Notes: a model not told the origin generated them from the sequence alone. Counted from the stretch's first letter, positions 1 to 8,246 are shown. The stretch: DNA of 64,000 nucleotides from CAWANP01 sp963783445 (GCA_963783445.1 CAWANP010000002.1:62001-126000), one strand, 5' to 3'. A program made the numbers and translations.

Positions 1-255
1 GGTATTTCCAACGGCCTGGCAGTCATCTGTATCGGGGTGCTGGTACCGAACCTCTTCGGCAGGCGATATCTGGGAGGGATCTTGGGGGTATTGGTCGCAA
101 TCAATGTCATCGGTTCGGCCATAGGTCCCGTTCTGTTCGGGGCGGCCTTTGATTGGACACAGGGTTACAAGGAAATTATCATCCTCTCATCACTCCTCCC
201 CTTTCTGTCGGGAGTCCTGTGTCTTTTCATTCGCAAACCGGTGCTGAAAGGTTAA
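1..255 (+). CDS. MFS transporter, C-terminal part only
   Basis: The frame is open from base 1, so the gene starts outside the window and only its last 84 codons are visible. They contain two long hydrophobic segments, about residues 20-45 and 58-78, joined by a short loop with FDW, preceded by an Arg-Arg pair before the first one (GRRYLGG). This is the usual look of the last helices of a major facilitator superfamily permease in the inner membrane. A short basic tail (IRKPVLKG) ends it. The substrate cannot be told from this fragment. It converges on the truncated gene at 284-739. Confidence 0.7.
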   Translation, partial: GISNGLAVICIGVLVPNLFGRRYLGGILGVLVAINVIGSAIGPVLFGAAFDWTQGYKEIIILSSLLPFLSGVLCLFIRKPVLKG

Positions 256-283
256 CGCTACGGGGATAGTCTGCTCTATTCAT

Positions 284-739
284 TCATGAGAATACGGTAT
301 TCATAAATTCTTCATTGGGTATGGCCCTGGCACCTTCTGCAATATCGACCATTCCCCAATGGTGGTCCGACAACTCGGCCATGGGCGTATCAATATTGAA
401 TTTCCAAAATCTCCATAATGAAGTCTGCCCGACGATATGTGGTTTTAACAAGACCGGTTTTCCTTGATAGCTTGTCAGTACATGGCCATTCGCCAATTCT
501 TGAATGCGCGTGGCTGGGAAATCAAACTCCTCCAACAAGTACAACAGTCTGCCTAGATTGGCTGCAAAGATATGTTCGAGTTCGAATATTGTGAGAACAT
601 ATTGAGCTTGTGATGTTCTCACCAAATAGTCTGTATTCCCCGCACCTTCTTCAAGCGACTCATAACCGATTGGTCTCAGATCATACTCTCTCGAAATCGC
701 CACAACGTCTTTTTCTTCAAGCTTTATATATTGAGTCAT
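284..739 (-). pseudogene. Truncated homoserine kinase type II / APH-family phosphotransferase fragment
   Basis: The 151 residues read like the N-lobe of a ThrB2-type or aminoglycoside-phosphotransferase-fold kinase: a glycine-rich segment (LEEGAGNTDYLVRT), the Tyr-Val-Leu-Thr-Ile-Phe strand, a central LLYLLEEFDFPATRI helix-strand and a GKPVLLKPHIVGQT strand. Whole family members are about 300-330 residues and carry the catalytic HxD and DxD motifs in the second half. Those are absent here, because the frame ends at 284 just before the MFS gene end. I infer a decayed or truncated gene. It has no same-strand neighbour close enough to make an operon. Confidence 0.55.
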
Positions 740-789
740 CTAGTTCTAGATTGTCTCCTACAGGATGAGGCTTGATCAGTCATAGCAAA

Positions 790-830
790 CAGTCATAACC
801 ATGCAGAAGAATTCTGCATGGTTATGACTG
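790..830. repeat. Perfect 19-bp inverted repeat, 3-nt loop
   Basis: The left arm starts CAGTCATAACCATG and the right arm is its exact reverse complement, with GAA as the loop. There is no T-run on either side, so this is not a standard intrinsic terminator. It lies about 50 bases upstream of the truncated kinase. A stem this long without mismatches suggests a mobile palindromic element or a recent copy. Confidence 0.8.
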
Positions 831-1149
831 CTGGGTGATTCTTAGGAACGGTTCCCTGGAATTACCGGTGAGTAGGCAGTGCTGACATGAACGACTTGGC
901 TTGCGAAGTGAACCCTGATGTGGGCAACTGCATCATATCACAGATCGGAAAGAAGGTCAATCGCTTGTCCGCTGCCGCGACGAAAACGAACCTCAGGTTC
1001 CTCTCATCTCCACCGCCCTCTGCCCCTTGTCTGCAAGGGTCCCTTTCTTGCTAGGCTTCCTCAACCAGTAGGACTGGCCCGGCACCGGCATCGCCGAGAG
1101 TACCCACCATCCCGATCCCCTCGACGAAATCGATCACCCGCGTTGGTAG

Positions 1150-1335
1150 CCGAATCGTCATGCTACCCAGGGAAAAGGCCCCAATCTCGTGCTTGGGGCC
1201 ACTCTGGTCGATGGCGACTTTGCCCGGGCTCGCTTTCCAGAGCCCCAAGGCTACAAGAAACTCGTCGCGGAACACCTGGCCAATCGCAGAATCCCGGACG
1301 GATTAGCAGCCCACCTAAGGGACTGGGAAGCGTAG
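1150..1335 (+). pseudogene. Possible coding remnant, unknown family
   Basis: Reading plus-strand codons from 1150 to the TAG at 1333-1335 gives 61 residues with ordinary protein composition, including GPNLVLGATLVDGDF and EHLANRRIPDGLAAHLRDWE. The same frame upstream is interrupted by TAG at 1147, and there is no start codon with a ribosome binding site. I do not recognise the family. It could be the tail of a decayed gene, or chance. Confidence 0.25.
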
Positions 1336-1342
1336 GTCCGCT

Positions 1343-1382
1343 ATCAGGTGCAACGCACTTTCTGAAGTGCGTTGCACCTGAT
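1343..1382. repeat. Perfect 18-bp inverted repeat, 4-nt loop
   Basis: ATCAGGTGCAACGCACTT is followed by TCTG and then its exact reverse complement. The element starts 8 bases after the end of the coding remnant at 1150-1335. No T-run follows on either strand. The sequence differs from the hairpin at 790-830, but length, loop size and perfection are alike. Confidence 0.8.
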
Positions 1383-1501
1383 TCTCCACTATCCGCGCCT
1401 TGATAAGCTTCCGAACTGAGATCCGCCGGCAGGGGTGCGTCCGCCTGATCCTTTTGAGATGGTCGGTTGTTCGTGCTGGGCCGAAAAACCCCCTGCTGGT
1501 A

Positions 1502-2518
1502 TTACCCCTTCTGTTCTACTCTGCCATCATGGTACTGGGCGAATCTGCCTTGTGGTGCGGGATGTACAGGATCACTTCTGTCCCAGGGCCAGCCGCCGAA
1601 CCGTGTACGCTGGAAATCGTCATAGGCCTGCTGGATCTCCTGATGAGTATTCATGACAAAGGGACCGTACTGAGCAACCGGTTCGGCGATTGGATTGCCT
1701 TGCAGCAGTAGAATTCGGGTGGCCTCAGGACCATTTTTGATGGAAAGTGGTCGATCCCCCTGAACCTCGGCAGCGTGGTAGCCGGGGATTTCCTGGCCAT
1801 CCACCTGGATGGTATCGCCCTCAAAGAAAAACAGCGAGCGGTTGCTTCGTTCTCCAGCTGCAGGGATGGTGGTTTCTGCGTGTGGATCCTGGGTGATCAA
1901 CCAGATGGCGACCTGGTTCTCGGCAGTCCGCGCCCAGGAGTCAGGGGTTGGCTGGGGGGGCTGGTTTTCAGCCAGGTCGCCGGCGATGACGCGGATGCTT
2001 GAGGACCGGCCATGCTGATCCTGGAATTGGACGACGGGGATATCCTCGGACCAGAGCATCTTGTAGTGGGGTTCGACGAATTTGCTGGCCTTGGGCAGAT
2101 TGATCCAGATCTGGAACAGCTCCAGCGGATTGGCCTTGTCCTCGTGCACCAGCGGGAACATCTCCGAGTGCTGCAGCCCGCTTCCGGCCGTCATCCACTG
2201 CACATCCCCATGCCCGTAACGTCCGCTGGCGCCGGCGGAGTCAAAGTGGTCGACCAGCCCCTCCAGTACGATCGTGACAGTCTCAAATCCCCGGTGAGGA
2301 TGTTCGGGAAATCCGGGAACCTGGCGGCCATGGTACATGCGCCAGCCGTTTTTTGGGTCAAAATCTTGACCGATGTTCCTGCCCACCAGGGAGGCCGCGG
2401 GACCTTGCTGGCCATTGCCTTCTGGATAGGCATCCTGGTGGTGGACACAGAATAGAAAGGGGTCACTGGTTTCCCACACAAAGCCCAATGGTTTGATGGT
2501 TTTGATTGTGGATGACAT
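1502..2518 (-). CDS. Pirin family protein
   Basis: This is a bicupin protein of 338 residues. The first cupin has the pirin metal-site motifs HPHRGFETVT and GDVQWMTAGSGLQHSEM, which supply the His and Glu ligands of the iron site; FQIWINLP follows. The second half carries the degenerate cupin (SLFFFEGDTIQVDG, ILLLQGNPIAEPVAQYGPFVM). Bacterial pirins are redox-sensing iron proteins or quercetinase-like enzymes in the cytoplasm; the role here cannot be told. The start at 2518 is chosen because GGGAG lies 7 bases upstream; a GTG 27 bases earlier is possible. It lies 36 bases downstream of the methyltransferase gene on the same strand. Confidence 0.88.
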   Translation of the reverse strand: MSSTIKTIKPLGFVWETSDPFLFCVHHQDAYPEGNGQQGPAASLVGRNIGQDFDPKNGWRMYHGRQVPGFPEHPHRGFETVTIVLEGLVDHFDSAGASGRYGHGDVQWMTAGSGLQHSEMFPLVHEDKANPLELFQIWINLPKASKFVEPHYKMLWSEDIPVVQFQDQHGRSSSIRVIAGDLAENQPPQPTPDSWARTAENQVAIWLITQDPHAETTIPAAGERSNRSLFFFEGDTIQVDGQEIPGYHAAEVQGDRPLSIKNGPEATRILLLQGNPIAEPVAQYGPFVMNTHQEIQQAYDDFQRTRFGGWPWDRSDPVHPAPQGRFAQYHDGRVEQKG

Positions 2519-2554
2519 GGCAATTCTCCCATACTTGGCGCACATCTTGGCGGT

Positions 2555-3391
2555 CTATTTGACGGACAACTCCAGACCATAGGCGTCTACGTCAAAGGAG
2601 ACGCTCTCCTGAAAGTCATCTCCGTCCCGCACATAGGCCAGGTACGGCGCTAACTGCCCTGCGAAGGGCGGAACCACGGTATCATGGGCCAGCACCCAGC
2701 CCCCTTTCTCTATCTTCCGATAGAGCTGCTGCAGCAGATCCAGGTACAATCCCTTGCCCAGCTCCCTGCTCTCTACATCCAGAAACACATAGTCAAAGGG
2801 TCCCTCCAGCCTGTCCACCGCCTGCAACCCATCCTCTGCTATCAGCTCTATGTGGTCCGTGTGCGCCAGATGGCCCAAGTTCTCTCTGGCACGAGCTGTC
2901 GCCTCGGCATCAATGTCTATGCCATAGACCTTCTCAGCCTGGTACATCTTACCTGGTCCGCAGCTCGGCGCAAGGCTCCATACCAGGGCATAGCCACAGT
3001 ATGTGCCCAGCCCGATGACCCGGCGCGGTTCTTTCACCGACGACAGCATGTACAGCAGCCTCTCCATGACCGGCGTGACCGAGGTACCTGGAATCGCGAA
3101 CTGGGCCTTTACGACCTGCCTCAACTCGTCAAAGGCATTCTCATCATAAGATGCACCTTCAGGCACGAGCCCTTTTTGCTTCAGCCAGACCAGGGCCGAG
3201 CGAACCGTCTCAACCTCTCCTACCCTGCTCAATCGAGACAGGAAATCAAAGTCCCTGTAGGCGACTTCACTCCTCAGATTCTGAGGCGCGTCGTAGTTGA
3301 AGCAGGCGTCCCTGGAAACGAGCCCATCCCTTTTCAGGTTCTCCAATGCCATCTCGATCACCTGGCGTTCACAGGTATACAACAGTGCCAT
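2555..3391 (-). CDS. Class I SAM-dependent O-methyltransferase (YrrM/caffeoyl-CoA OMT-like)
   Basis: A 278-residue cytoplasmic enzyme. The N-terminal 100 residues are helical and of unclear role. The Rossmann methyltransferase core follows with RVIGLGTYCGYALVWSLA (motif I), VYGIDIDAEA (the acidic residue that binds the SAM ribose), LIAEDGLQAV and FDYVFLDVE, then GGWVLAHDTVV. This order fits the O-methyltransferase family 3 group that acts on catechols and caffeoyl-CoA-like substrates. The true substrate is unknown. AGGAGA stands about 10 bases before the ATG. It is probably co-transcribed with the pirin gene. Confidence 0.75.
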   Translation of the reverse strand: MALLYTCERQVIEMALENLKRDGLVSRDACFNYDAPQNLRSEVAYRDFDFLSRLSRVGEVETVRSALVWLKQKGLVPEGASYDENAFDELRQVVKAQFAIPGTSVTPVMERLLYMLSSVKEPRRVIGLGTYCGYALVWSLAPSCGPGKMYQAEKVYGIDIDAEATARARENLGHLAHTDHIELIAEDGLQAVDRLEGPFDYVFLDVESRELGKGLYLDLLQQLYRKIEKGGWVLAHDTVVPPFAGQLAPYLAYVRDGDDFQESVSFDVDAYGLELSVK

Positions 3392-3534
3392 CGGCTTGGT
3401 TCTCCTCTCGATTCGGATGAGCGGCCTATACTGGCAAAGCGGGCTGCGATGTCGGCGATTCTATTGTATCTCAAGTGGGAGGGAAGGTCAACCCCCCTGT
3501 TTGATCTCTTCAATGACGACTCAGTCTGGGCTGG

Positions 3535-4410
3535 CTAGCTCCCCTTGCCATAGCGCCGCACGCTGACAACGTCTTTTACTCCCAGCAGCCTGGCTGTCCC
3601 CCGCTCATCGGCCGTCGCGACCAGGAGGCTCTGGCCGAAGCGGATTCGCAGCTTTCGGGGGGTGATGGTGCCTGAGGCTCGAAGGCCGCGCACGATCTCG
3701 CTCGGCATGCGGGTGTTCAGCGGCCGCAGTCCCTGGCGTACACTGGCCGTGTGGTGCCCGGCAAATACGGGCAGTTGCTGGCGGAAGAGGGGCCGGTCCA
3801 TCGGATCGCTGCGGGCCAGCAGGTAGTGCACTAAGGCCCCCCAGCTTGCCAGGTCAAAGTACAGCAGCCGCCCATCGGGCGCCCTGGCGACCTGGTTCTC
3901 CAGCTCCAGATCGCCCAGACGCAGCGCCACGAGTTCCGCAGGGCGGGCGCCCGTGGTCCGGAGCGCTTCGACGATGGCGATGTTGCGCAGATAGGTCAGG
4001 CGGGCCAACTTGCCCAGGGGAGTGTCGGGAGATACCTCCGGTACGGCGGCGTACGCGGCCTCGATGAGCTGGCGTACCTCGCTTTCTTGCGGCCCCTCCA
4101 GTTTCTTCTCCTGCAGCGATGGTATGATCCGGCTCTGTTCGGCTAATGCCTCTTCCAGCGCCCCGGCGTTGAAGGTGGTCATGTCACCTTGGGACAGCCA
4201 GCGGAAAAAGGTATTTACCGCGGCCTGGTAGACTTTTCTCGTCTTGAGCGCCAGTCCTCTGCCGGCCAGATAGCGGCAGAAGCCGACGACGTCCTCGGGT
4301 TTCAAGGCCAAGGTGTCCTCGACCTGACAGTAGGTTCGGAAGGCCATCAAGGGCTGGCGGGTCCAAGATACTGTTTCTGTGTACTGTTGTATGGCTGTGG
4401 CCAGGTCCAT
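3535..4410 (-). CDS. Tyrosine recombinase/integrase-like protein with lost catalytic histidines
   Basis: A 291-residue protein with the SAM-like N-terminal DNA-binding domain (about 1-100) and a C-terminal catalytic-like domain. Arg156 (TGARPAEL), Arg255 (TPRKLRIRF) and Tyr287 (SVRRY) match the conserved Arg, Arg and Tyr nucleophile. The positions of the two histidines read Arg252 (family: TPHxLRH) and Val278 (family: LLGH). Cleavage chemistry may therefore be weak or gone, although some recombinases tolerate such changes. The neighbour at 4546-5094 resembles proteins found near mobile elements. A working divergent integrase, or a DNA-binding relic, are both possible. Confidence 0.7.
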   Translation of the reverse strand: MDLATAIQQYTETVSWTRQPLMAFRTYCQVEDTLALKPEDVVGFCRYLAGRGLALKTRKVYQAAVNTFFRWLSQGDMTTFNAGALEEALAEQSRIIPSLQEKKLEGPQESEVRQLIEAAYAAVPEVSPDTPLGKLARLTYLRNIAIVEALRTTGARPAELVALRLGDLELENQVARAPDGRLLYFDLASWGALVHYLLARSDPMDRPLFRQQLPVFAGHHTASVRQGLRPLNTRMPSEIVRGLRASGTITPRKLRIRFGQSLLVATADERGTARLLGVKDVVSVRRYGKGS

Positions 4411-4446
4411 GGTTTCTTTCTGTGTGCGTTTTTTGGGGCTTCTGTT

Positions 4447-4472
4447 TATTTCATGGCGCTGAAGCGCCTACT
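4447..4472 (+). repeat. Dispersed repeat copy, TTTCATGGCGCTGAAGCGCC type
   Basis: This segment contains GGCGCTGAAGCGCC, a near palindrome followed by TACT, upstream of the recombinase gene. The reverse complement of 8827-8852 matches it with few changes, and a weaker copy (GGTGCTGAAACGCCTACC) lies at 8740-8757. It is a short intergenic interspersed repeat. Confidence 0.6.
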
Positions 4473-4545
4473 CCGAACGGTTCGTGCTTCTGGTAGTGGC
4501 GGGTCTTTTTTCAGAGGTGCTGAAGTACTGCTGTGAACCTGGGAT

Positions 4546-5094
4546 TCACGCTGTACCGTCCAACTGCTCGTTTGCCCGTTCCAGCAGGGCCAGCAGATCG
4601 CCGTGCTCGTTGGCAGCTACCTCGTGGCGTTCTAGCACCAGCCGCCCCAACTTGCTGGTGGCCTGCAGGTAGAGGGAGAGCAGTACGGTAATGTCCAGGC
4701 CGTGTTCCTCGGCCCGAAAGATGAGGGCGTCGAGGATCTCCATCTTGTGCAGCAGCGCGGCGATGGCCACGTCCGTGTCCGCCTCCTTTGAATCGGGGGG
4801 ATGCAGATCCATCTCCCGCTCTCGGATCTGGAGAGCACCCTCTTTCGCGGGCGCCAGGCCGCCGCCCTGTACCCAGTCCTCTGGACGTACCCGCCGCAGG
4901 TACTCAAAATGCTCGAGGTTGCTGTCCTGGGAATAGAAGCCGTGGCGGGGACTGCACTTTGTCGTACCCTTCTTCACCCGGGCGTGAACGTGGCACAAGG
5001 GCTCAATCAAGCCATTGAGCGCTCGCTGGCGGCAGCGCGTGCCATTGGAAAGTACCACCCTACACTGTCGTCCGGGCCTCTCTGAAGCTTTCAT
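4546..5094 (-). CDS. Hypothetical protein with N-terminal Cys-Cys-Cys-His motif
   Basis: This 182-residue protein starts with a zinc-binding-like pattern, Cys11-x9-Cys21-x12-Cys34-x2-His37, close to the DUF5763-type motif also seen in the acyltransferases at 6952-8229 and 8860-10524. A PRHGFYS motif follows (about residues 49-55), of the kind seen in small proteins coded by phages and mobile elements. The rest is predicted helical and acidic (about 95-180), with a Leu-rich stretch. I do not recognise a function. It lies 135 bases upstream of the integrase-like gene on the same strand, which suggests an element remnant. Confidence 0.6.
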   Translation of the reverse strand: MKASERPGRQCRVVLSNGTRCRQRALNGLIEPLCHVHARVKKGTTKCSPRHGFYSQDSNLEHFEYLRRVRPEDWVQGGGLAPAKEGALQIREREMDLHPPDSKEADTDVAIAALLHKMEILDALIFRAEEHGLDITVLLSLYLQATSKLGRLVLERHEVAANEHGDLLALLERANEQLDGTA

Positions 5095-5261
5095 CCTAGT
5101 TCGTCATCTACCTCGTTTCCAGCGACCGGCTGGAGCATCCAGGGGAATCCTGCTGTTTTAGGATGCGGAAGAACCTGTGTTCTACTTATCATTATGTGAG
5201 TCGGACGTGAACACGTCAAATATGGGAATGCCTGTGGCACAGAATTCTGGATTCGCCTCTG

Positions 5262-5540
5262 ATGTTGTGCCTCGCTCAACGAGAAAAACGGGGGTTTGAC
5301 CCAGTTGTCGCCGACAATGAGGGTATCTTCCGGTCCGACGACAGCGGCTCTACCTGGGCGCAGCAAAGCATTGAGGGGTTCCACGATTACGTGATGAAGG
5401 TCAGTGCCGTGAACACGCAGAAGGCCTGGGCATCGACAGTGGTCGAAACAAACCCCCTCCATAAAGGGCACATCCTGCATATGGCGGATGACGGGAAAAC
5501 ATGGATGATCCAGGCAACCCCGGTGAAGACAAACTGGTGA
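5262..5540 (+). pseudogene. BNR/Ycf48-like repeat protein remnant
   Basis: The frame encodes a stretch with GIFRSDDSGSTWAQQSI and, one repeat later, HILHMADDGKTWMIQATP. These are Asp-box (BNR) repeats as in photosystem-II-stability-factor-like beta propellers. Only about two repeats are present and the frame starts abruptly, with no signal peptide or ribosome binding site. I read it as the tail of a decayed secreted propeller protein. A hairpin with three T residues follows at 5606-5629. Confidence 0.5.
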
Positions 5541-5605
5541 GGAGTGTCCTTTGAGGTAGCCGGGGGATCAAAGGGCCGCGTATTGGGCAGGCTAGCGGGT
5601 ATCGG

Positions 5606-5629
5606 AGGGCAGCCGAGAGGCTGCCCTTT
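5606..5629 (+). terminator. Hairpin terminator candidate
   Basis: AGGGCAGCC and GGCTGCCCT form a 9-bp stem with a GAGA loop, followed by TTT. It lies between the BNR remnant and the promoter of the lipid locus, so it would insulate that locus. Confidence 0.5.
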
Positions 5630-5679
5630 GCGCTGGATTCAGCCTGTGTGCACCATGCACCATCACCGCCGCTCCTTTC

Positions 5680-5707
5680 TTGACGGAAGGTCAAAACCTG
5701 GTATAAT
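5680..5707 (+). promoter_or_regulatory. Sigma-70-type promoter of the lipid locus
   Basis: TTGACG at 5680-5685 and TATAAT at 5702-5707 are separated by 16 bases, about 55 bases upstream of the ATG at 5763. An AAGGAGG ribosome binding site precedes that ATG. No operator was recognised. Confidence 0.75.
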
Positions 5708-5762
5708 GGTTCTTGGTTGCTTTTTTCCCTATCAACCATGCATCCAAGGAGGAGGGACCCGT

Positions 5763-6959
5763 ATGGCCAAGAGCAAGACCGTGCTGGTGACCGGAGTGGC
5801 CGGCTATTGGGGCGCGCAGGTGGCCGACCGGCTGGTGACAGAGACCGATTTCCACGTCATCGGCCTGGATGCCAGCCGCCCGGAGCAGGGGGTCCAGGGC
5901 CTGGACTTTTTGCAGATCGACGTCCGCAATCCGGCGCTGGTGGATCTGCTGCGCAGCGAGGAGGTGGATGCCGTTTGCCACCTGGCTTTCGCGGACGCCC
6001 TCCAGCCTAACGAGGCGGCCTTTGACCTGAACGTGATGGGTACCACCAAGCTGCTGGGGGCCTGCGCCGAGGCGGGGGTGTCCAAAGTGGTGCTGAAGAG
6101 CAGCACGGCCGTCTATGGCGCCCGGCCCAGCAACTCGGCCTTTTTGACCGAGGATCATCCCCTCCGCGGTAGCAAGCGCATCGGAACCATCCGCGACCTG
6201 GTCCAGATCGAGGCGTTCTGCAACGGGTTCTGTCGGGAGCGGCCCGAGATGGCGCTCACAGTTCTCCGCTTTGCCAGCATCATCGGACCTACGGCCAACA
6301 CGTCGCTGATCCGCTACCTGAAAGACCGCTGGGCGCCCAGCCTGGTGGGCTTTGACCCGCTGATGCAGCTCATCCATGAAGATGACGTAGTAGAGGCGCT
6401 GGTCCACGCGTTGGTCAACGACGTGTCGGGCCCCTTTAACGTGGCTGCTGAGGACGTCCTGCCCCTCAACAAGGTCCGTGGCCTGGCTGGCAAGCCGCGA
6501 CGGGCTGTCCTGCATCCCTTTGCCTATTGGGGCCAGGGGCTGCCGGGCCGCCGGAGCCTGGGCTTTGGCCGCCACCTGCCGCTGGACCCCGACTATCTCC
6601 GCTATTCCTGTATCGCGGACCTGACAAAGATGAGGGACGAGTTCGATTTCGCGCCCCGCTACATGGCCGAGGAGGCGCTGCTAGAGTTTTCCGAGCAGCG
6701 GCGACTGAGCCAGTACTTGCCCCAGTCGGCGGTGCTGGCCCAGAGCGAGGAGCGGCTGCGGGCCATCATCGAGCACAGGGAACGGGGCAGGGAATGGCGG
6801 GAGGAGGCGTTGGTCGGAGACCTGGCCCAACAGGAGGGGGATCCGGTCGAAGACCTCGCCCAGCGGGAAGTGAGCAGTGAGGAGGGTACGGGTGCAGCGA
6901 GCCCGGATTCAGCGGTTGGGGCTGGGAGCAATGTCGAGCAGGGAGGCGAGGATGAGTAA
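5763..6959 (+). CDS. Atypical extended SDR (NAD-dependent epimerase/dehydratase family)
   Basis: The N-terminal Rossmann fold has VTGVAGYWG as its glycine motif and Asp in VIGLDAS as the cofactor-ribose residue. VCHLAFAD and VLKSSTAVYGA follow, as in the family. The usual Tyr-x3-Lys pair is missing: the equivalent stretch reads IRDLVQIEAF, so the classical proton-relay chemistry is doubtful. Residues beyond about 340 form a charged tail containing VGDLAQQE, encoded by a copy of the palindromic repeat. The start at 5763 has an AGGAGG site; a longer frame upstream is not needed. The gene overlaps the next by 8 bases, so it belongs with lipid synthesis. Its substrate is unknown. Confidence 0.8.
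   Translation: MAKSKTVLVTGVAGYWGAQVADRLVTETDFHVIGLDASRPEQGVQGLDFLQIDVRNPALVDLLRSEEVDAVCHLAFADALQPNEAAFDLNVMGTTKLLGACAEAGVSKVVLKSSTAVYGARPSNSAFLTEDHPLRGSKRIGTIRDLVQIEAFCNGFCRERPEMALTVLRFASIIGPTANTSLIRYLKDRWAPSLVGFDPLMQLIHEDDVVEALVHALVNDVSGPFNVAAEDVLPLNKVRGLAGKPRRAVLHPFAYWGQGLPGRRSLGFGRHLPLDPDYLRYSCIADLTKMRDEFDFAPRYMAEEALLEFSEQRRLSQYLPQSAVLAQSEERLRAIIEHRERGREWREEALVGDLAQQEGDPVEDLAQREVSSEEGTGAASPDSAVGAGSNVEQGGEDE
6812..6855 (+). repeat. Two copies of the GGTCGGAGACC palindromic repeat inside a gene
   Basis: GGTCGGAGACC lies at 6812-6822 and GGTCGAAGACC at 6845-6855, both followed by GCCCA. They are read in frame as GDLAQ and EDLAQ in the tail of the SDR. Related copies are at 7068-7078, 10385-10395, 11872-11883 and 11900-11911. 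Confidence 0.65.
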
Positions 6960-8229
6960 CGAGGAGACGCGAGCCCGGTGCCAGGCCCTGACCCAGGCGG
7001 GCGAACCGTGCAAGAACTATTCTCTGGACGGTTCGGACTATTGCCGGATCCATGCCAAGGGGGCGTCGGTCGGAGACCTGGCCCAACAAGAGCTAGGTGC
7101 GGCCCAACAGGAGAGTGACTTGGCTCAGCGGGACAGCGACCTTGCCCAACAGGAGATCGGTGATGAGCAGGTGCGCGAGCAGTTGATCGCCGAGCTGGAC
7201 GAGCTGACGGAGCGGGTGCAGGCTACTTCGCCCGACTACCAAGCGCCTCCTTTTTCGGCAAGGCGCTTTGTGGCTGTCATCGAAGAACTGCTCAAGAGAC
7301 TGCCCGTGGACGTGCAATTGGATGCCCTGGACAAACTGCGCGGCGCCCTGCGCAAGGATCTGCTGGACATGGAGCTGATCAAGGGCGCCTGGTACATGAT
7401 CAACCACACGGTAGAGTACAACGCTGACGTGGTCAAGCGCCGGTTCACCGGCGAGTACGACGTAGATGAGTGGGGGTTGGACTGGGAGTTCCTGGACGCG
7501 GTGCTGCCCTTTTTCAACTTTATGTACAAGATCTACTGGCGCGTGGATACCACCGGCCTGGACAACATCCCCCTGGATGGGCGGGCGCTGCTGGTGGCAA
7601 ACCACTCCGGACAACTGCCCTGGGACGGCATGATGGTGGGTACGGCGGTGCTGACCGAGCATCCGGCCCAACGATTGGTGCGTACCCTCTACGGCGCTGT
7701 GATCCCCACCATCCCCTATGCCTCCGCGTGGGCGACCAGGCTGGGACAGGCCCTGGCCACGGTAGAGAACGGTACCCGGCTGCTGGAGCAGGATGAGGTG
7801 GTGGCCGTATTCCCCGAGGGCTACAAGGGCGCGGGCAAGCCTTTCAAGGACCGCTACAACCTGGCCCGCTTTGGCCGGGGTGGATTCATCCGCATGGCCC
7901 TGGACACTGGGGCACCCATCATCCCCGTGTCGGTGGTGGGGGCCGAGGAGACCAGTATCTCACTGGCCAAGCTGCCCATCGGCTCCTCAACCTCCAGCAT
8001 TCCCTACCTACCCATTACAACGACCTTCCCCTGGCTGGGCCTGTTGGGCTTTTGGCCGCTGCCTACCAAGTGGTATATTGATTTCGGCGAACCCATCGCG
8101 ATGGAATCCTATGGTCCGGAGGCGTCGACGAACCTCGTGCTGGTCTCGCAATTGACCGATCACGTGCGCAACGTTGTCCAGGACATGGTCCACGAGCGCC
8201 TGGCCCAGCGCCGGTCTGTATTCTTCTAG
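6952..8229 (+). CDS. PlsC-type lysophospholipid acyltransferase with N-terminal zinc-like motif
   Basis: This 425-residue protein probably acylates a lysolipid at the membrane. Residues 10-34 form Cys10-x9-Cys20-x10-Cys31-x2-His34. A linker with GDLAQQ/SDLAQ repeats follows (about 40-70), then a helical region (75-190). The acyltransferase core has ANHSGQLPWDG (His218, Asp225) and FPEG (287-290), then GGFIRMALDTG and PIIPVSVVG. The start at 6952 has GGAGG 5 bases upstream and overlaps the SDR stop. The zinc-like module is not part of ordinary PlsC proteins and is shared with the WS/DGAT downstream. It could be the second acylation enzyme on the route to phosphatidate and triacylglycerol. Confidence 0.85.
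   Translation: MSNEETRARCQALTQAGEPCKNYSLDGSDYCRIHAKGASVGDLAQQELGAAQQESDLAQRDSDLAQQEIGDEQVREQLIAELDELTERVQATSPDYQAPPFSARRFVAVIEELLKRLPVDVQLDALDKLRGALRKDLLDMELIKGAWYMINHTVEYNADVVKRRFTGEYDVDEWGLDWEFLDAVLPFFNFMYKIYWRVDTTGLDNIPLDGRALLVANHSGQLPWDGMMVGTAVLTEHPAQRLVRTLYGAVIPTIPYASAWATRLGQALATVENGTRLLEQDEVVAVFPEGYKGAGKPFKDRYNLARFGRGGFIRMALDTGAPIIPVSVVGAEETSISLAKLPIGSSTSSIPYLPITTTFPWLGLLGFWPLPTKWYIDFGEPIAMESYGPEASTNLVLVSQLTDHVRNVVQDMVHERLAQRRSVFF
7068..7078 (+). repeat. GGTCGGAGACC repeat copy inside the acyltransferase gene
   Basis: The copy is followed by TGGCCCAACA, as in the copy at 6812, and is read as VGDLAQQ just after the zinc-like motif. Confidence 0.65.
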
Positions 8230-8246
8230 GCAAAGGGACTATCATC

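Larger units (their letters stand above)
740..1501. other. Intergenic region with two long perfect hairpins and a worn coding remnant
   Basis: No intact gene is recognised in these 762 bases. The region holds a 19-bp perfect inverted repeat at 790-830, an 18-bp one at 1343-1382, and between them an open stretch at 1150-1335 that reads like protein but is preceded by in-frame stops. The 161-codon plus-strand frame across 918-1403 has shadow-like composition and was not accepted. Confidence 0.6.

Noticed and set aside
1051..1275. 74-codon minus-strand frame that loosely recalls an aspartic protease fragment
   Set aside because: It lacks the DTG/DSG catalytic motif, and a stretch of better composition overlaps it on the other strand.
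918..1403. 161-codon plus-strand frame between the two hairpins
   Set aside because: It is rich in Arg, Pro and Ser in the way of a shadow frame and has no ribosome binding site or recognisable motif. Another frame of the same strand (1150-1335) looks more like protein.
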